A program made the translations under genes and the position numbers. Under the pieces are notes generated by a model. It saw nothing but the letters and a program-made list of their open reading frames with translations. It ran no database searches and was not told the origin of the DNA. A stretch of DNA of 7,560 nt from an uncultured Peptococcaceae bacterium (GTDB taxonomy: Bacteria; Bacillota; Peptococcia; Peptococcales; Peptococcaceae). Below are positions 5,773 through 7,560 of this stretch, one piece after another (within the stretch, counting starts at the first letter, position 1; each line of letters opens with the position of its first letter). Location: assembly GCA_900553245.1 (NCBI GenBank), contig USCP01000094.1, forward strand, positions 1-7,560, given 5' to 3'.

Positions 5773-6471
5773 TCAGTCACCACCCCACCAACGGTAGCCG
5801 TAGCCCCATACTTTTTCAATATATTTTGGTTTGGATGGATTTTCTTCAATTTTTTGGCGAATACGACGAATATTGACGTCAACAATTTTAAAATCCCCTA
5901 CATAGTTGTAGCCCCAAACGTTATTTAATATTTCGTCACGATGTACCGCCTTGTTGACGTTTTCCATGAAATATTTTACCAAAGAAAATTCAATCGGCGT
6001 GAGTTCAATTTCTTTGCCGTTTTTGAGGAAGCGGCGTTCGTCAACATTCATGGTAAAAATACCGGTTACGAGTTCCTTGGCGTCCTCTGTGCTTTCATCG
6101 ACTTGAATAGAGAGACGACGCAAAAGGGAGTTGATACGCGCCAGAAGTTCTTTTGGACTAAACGGTTTTACAATATAGTCATCTGCCCCTGCTTCAAGAC
6201 CTTCGATTTTATTTTCTTCTTGTCCTTTAGCTGTCAGAATAATAACCCCCAACTGTGGAAAAGCTTCGCGCGCCTTTGCACAAACTTCGTAGCCGTTAAT
6301 CCCCGGAAGCATCACGTCTAAAAGCACAATATCCACGCTGTCATCGAGCTTTTCAAGGGCTTCTTCGCCACTCGCCGCTTCGATGACATCGAAATTATTG
6401 CGTTTTAAATTAACTTTGATAAAACCACGAATGGCTTCTTCATCTTCTACAACTAATATTTTATTTGTCAT
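5773..6471 (-). CDS. OmpR/WalR-family DNA-binding response regulator
   Basis: This transcription factor is activated by phosphorylation from the histidine kinase encoded just downstream. The 232 residues comprise a receiver domain (about 3-117) with acidic pocket E9/D10, phospho-acceptor D52 in LLDVMLPG, T80 and K102 in VKPFSP, followed by a linker and a winged-helix domain (about 134-228). The recognition-helix region is VDVNIRRIRQKI (197-208) and the wing ends in VWGYGYRW. The ATG at 6471 is chosen because AAGGAGGT (6479-6486) sits 7 nt upstream and the protein then begins MTNKILVVEDE; a start at 6519 would add 16 atypical residues. The ATG overlaps the end of the upstream gene by 11 bp, so the two are probably translationally coupled. 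Target genes cannot be read from this window. Confidence 0.96.
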   Translation of the reverse strand: MTNKILVVEDEEAIRGFIKVNLKRNNFDVIEAASGEEALEKLDDSVDIVLLDVMLPGINGYEVCAKAREAFPQLGVIILTAKGQEENKIEGLEAGADDYIVKPFSPKELLARINSLLRRLSIQVDESTEDAKELVTGIFTMNVDERRFLKNGKEIELTPIEFSLVKYFMENVNKAVHRDEILNNVWGYNYVGDFKIVDVNIRRIRQKIEENPSKPKYIEKVWGYGYRWWGGD

Positions 6472-7560
6472 TTTGTTGACCTCCTTCAATTTGGAAGGCT
6501 TCCCTAAGAACGGTCTCATTCATAGGTTGATTTGCAAAAGTACGTTTATTGCACAACGCAAAATATGACCGCTGGTGACTTGGAGAGGTTCCCAACGAAA
6601 TAATGCCTTCTTTATTCTTAATTTTTTCTGTCTCTGATGCCGATTGGGCGTACAAAACAAACGCCGGCTCAGTATTGTCCCCATCGTAAAATCTTACTTG
6701 ACTCGACCCTTTTTCATTGATGAATTGGTAGCGCAATTGTCCAAGATTCTCTTTTGGCAATACAAAGGTGTAACCATCGGTATTGTTTTCCAATACGCCG
6801 TAGACGTATTCAAGCGCACCTTCTCCATCCCAGCTTTTCCAAGCTTTAATATAATCCCCCACATTACGCTTAGGCGAATCAATCGGCTCAATGACAGTAC
6901 GTATATCAAGCACCGAATCGCCTGTTGCATCCCCGATAAGGCTCATGAGGTCACTGGAGGAATTAACATTTAATACCCGCGCTGTCATCTGCTCATCAAA
7001 TCCACCACTTTTGTTAGGCAGCAGCAAATCCACATTAAAGTTTGCATAGTCACCGGTACGCATAAAATACAGGCCTTGCTTGTTGTTGCCAACATTACCG
7101 AATTTTAAATCCACACAACTGCCATCAAAAGTTTCTTCGTAAACACACTTACATTCCTTTTTAAACTCATATTTATACAGCGTCGTTGTCGGATTGGTTT
7201 CGTTACTGTCATTGAGCGCACACAACAAAACAGAGTGACCTGTGTTACCAATGTCTACAATTTCCAGCTTTGAATAGTTAATTTGATTGATCTCTTCAAA
7301 TCCTTTTTGGCCAATTCGATACACATAAAGGACATTGGCGTTTCCCATATCAGCGCCTATGCATGCTTCTTGCTTGCCGTCTTTATCGATGTCTAACAGT
7401 TTAAAGTAATCAATCGCGTTCCCATATTGGTGAACTTGATCCAACGCCATCCAATCACCGGCAGCGTCTTGTTTAAGAATCAATGCCCCCACTTCGTAGC
7501 CGTTGCGCTTTGACCAAAAAACCATCTGCACATTGGTTTTATCTCCATCAACGTCCAAGT
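6461..7560 (-). CDS. Protein with FG-GAP/VCBS-like Asp/Gly repeats, 5' end outside the window
   Basis: I do not recognise a named family. About 366 C-terminal residues are visible; the frame is open to the window edge, so the TTG at 7558 is probably an internal codon. Degenerate Asp/Gly motifs recur about every 46-56 residues: DVDGDKTN (about 2), DIDKDGKQE (56), DIGNTGHS (102), KFGNVGNNK (152) and LIGDATGDS (207), each followed by a hydrophobic beta-like strand. This resembles FG-GAP/VCBS or EF-hand-like calcium-binding repeats of beta-propeller proteins, which are usually exported; the N-terminus that would carry a signal peptide is not visible. The last 130 residues lack the repeat and look like a separate domain. 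The gene overlaps the response regulator ATG by 11 bp and contains its ribosome binding site, so it is the first or middle gene of the signalling operon. A role as an extracytoplasmic accessory to the kinase is a guess. Confidence 0.8.
   Translation of the reverse strand, partial: LDVDGDKTNVQMVFWSKRNGYEVGALILKQDAAGDWMALDQVHQYGNAIDYFKLLDIDKDGKQEACIGADMGNANVLYVYRIGQKGFEEINQINYSKLEIVDIGNTGHSVLLCALNDSNETNPTTTLYKYEFKKECKCVYEETFDGSCVDLKFGNVGNNKQGLYFMRTGDYANFNVDLLLPNKSGGFDEQMTARVLNVNSSSDLMSLIGDATGDSVLDIRTVIEPIDSPKRNVGDYIKAWKSWDGEGALEYVYGVLENNTDGYTFVLPKENLGQLRYQFINEKGSSQVRFYDGDNTEPAFVLYAQSASETEKIKNKEGIISLGTSPSHQRSYFALCNKRTFANQPMNETVLREAFQIEGGQQNDK
6479..6486 (-). promoter_or_regulatory. Ribosome binding site of the response regulator, inside the upstream gene
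   Basis: A perfect AAGGAGGT on the minus strand lies 7 nt before the ATG at 6471. It is embedded in the Glu-Gly-Gly codons near the end of the upstream gene and fixes the regulator start. Confidence 0.85.

Noticed and set aside
5941..6321. 126-codon plus-strand open frame
   Set aside because: It is antisense to the response regulator, has no motif, and its Phe/Lys-rich composition is typical of a shadow frame.

Overview
All genes in this window lie on the minus strand, so the text below follows the direction of transcription, from high to low coordinates. The organism looks like a low-to-moderate GC member of the Bacillota. Signs of this are strong AAGGAGGT-type ribosome binding sites, GTG and TTG starts, compact operons and a WalR/OmpR-type response regulator paired with a HAMP histidine kinase. 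A Negativicutes relative (Veillonella/Dialister/Megasphaera type) is a guess from gene order and protein flavour; no taxonomic marker is present.

Block 1 (7560-4313) is a signalling operon. It starts with the 3' part of a gene for a protein with degenerate FG-GAP/VCBS-like Asp/Gly repeats, whose 5' end is outside the window. That gene overlaps the start of an OmpR-family response regulator by 11 bp, and a membrane sensor histidine kinase follows 2 bp later. The operon ends in a strong intrinsic terminator with a perfect 15-bp stem (4260-4299).

Block 2 (4312-3805) is about 500 bp without a convincing gene. It holds the terminator, several inverted repeats and a good sigma-70/sigma-A promoter (-35 TTGAAA, -10 TATACT, 16-bp spacing) about 75 bp before ilvB. 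Just upstream of the -35 is a cluster of TAACAG half-sites forming two overlapping perfect inverted repeats, a probable operator for an unidentified regulator. No T-box is visible.

Block 3 (3804-1) is a branched-chain amino acid operon: ilvB (acetolactate synthase catalytic subunit), ilvN (its ACT-domain regulatory subunit, overlapping ilvB by 11 bp), ilvC (ketol-acid reductoisomerase), then the 5' part of a second acetolactate synthase catalytic subunit with a TTG start that runs off the window. Together the enzymes make acetolactate or acetohydroxybutyrate and convert it to the dihydroxy-acid precursors of valine, leucine and isoleucine. Small hairpins sit in the ilvN-ilvC and ilvC-ilvB2 gaps. 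The most notable points are the paired ilvB paralogues around ilvNC, the repeat-rich operator region before ilvB, and the propeller-like protein tightly coupled to the two-component system. I see no mobile element, CRISPR array, tRNA or rRNA, and no clear undescribed system.
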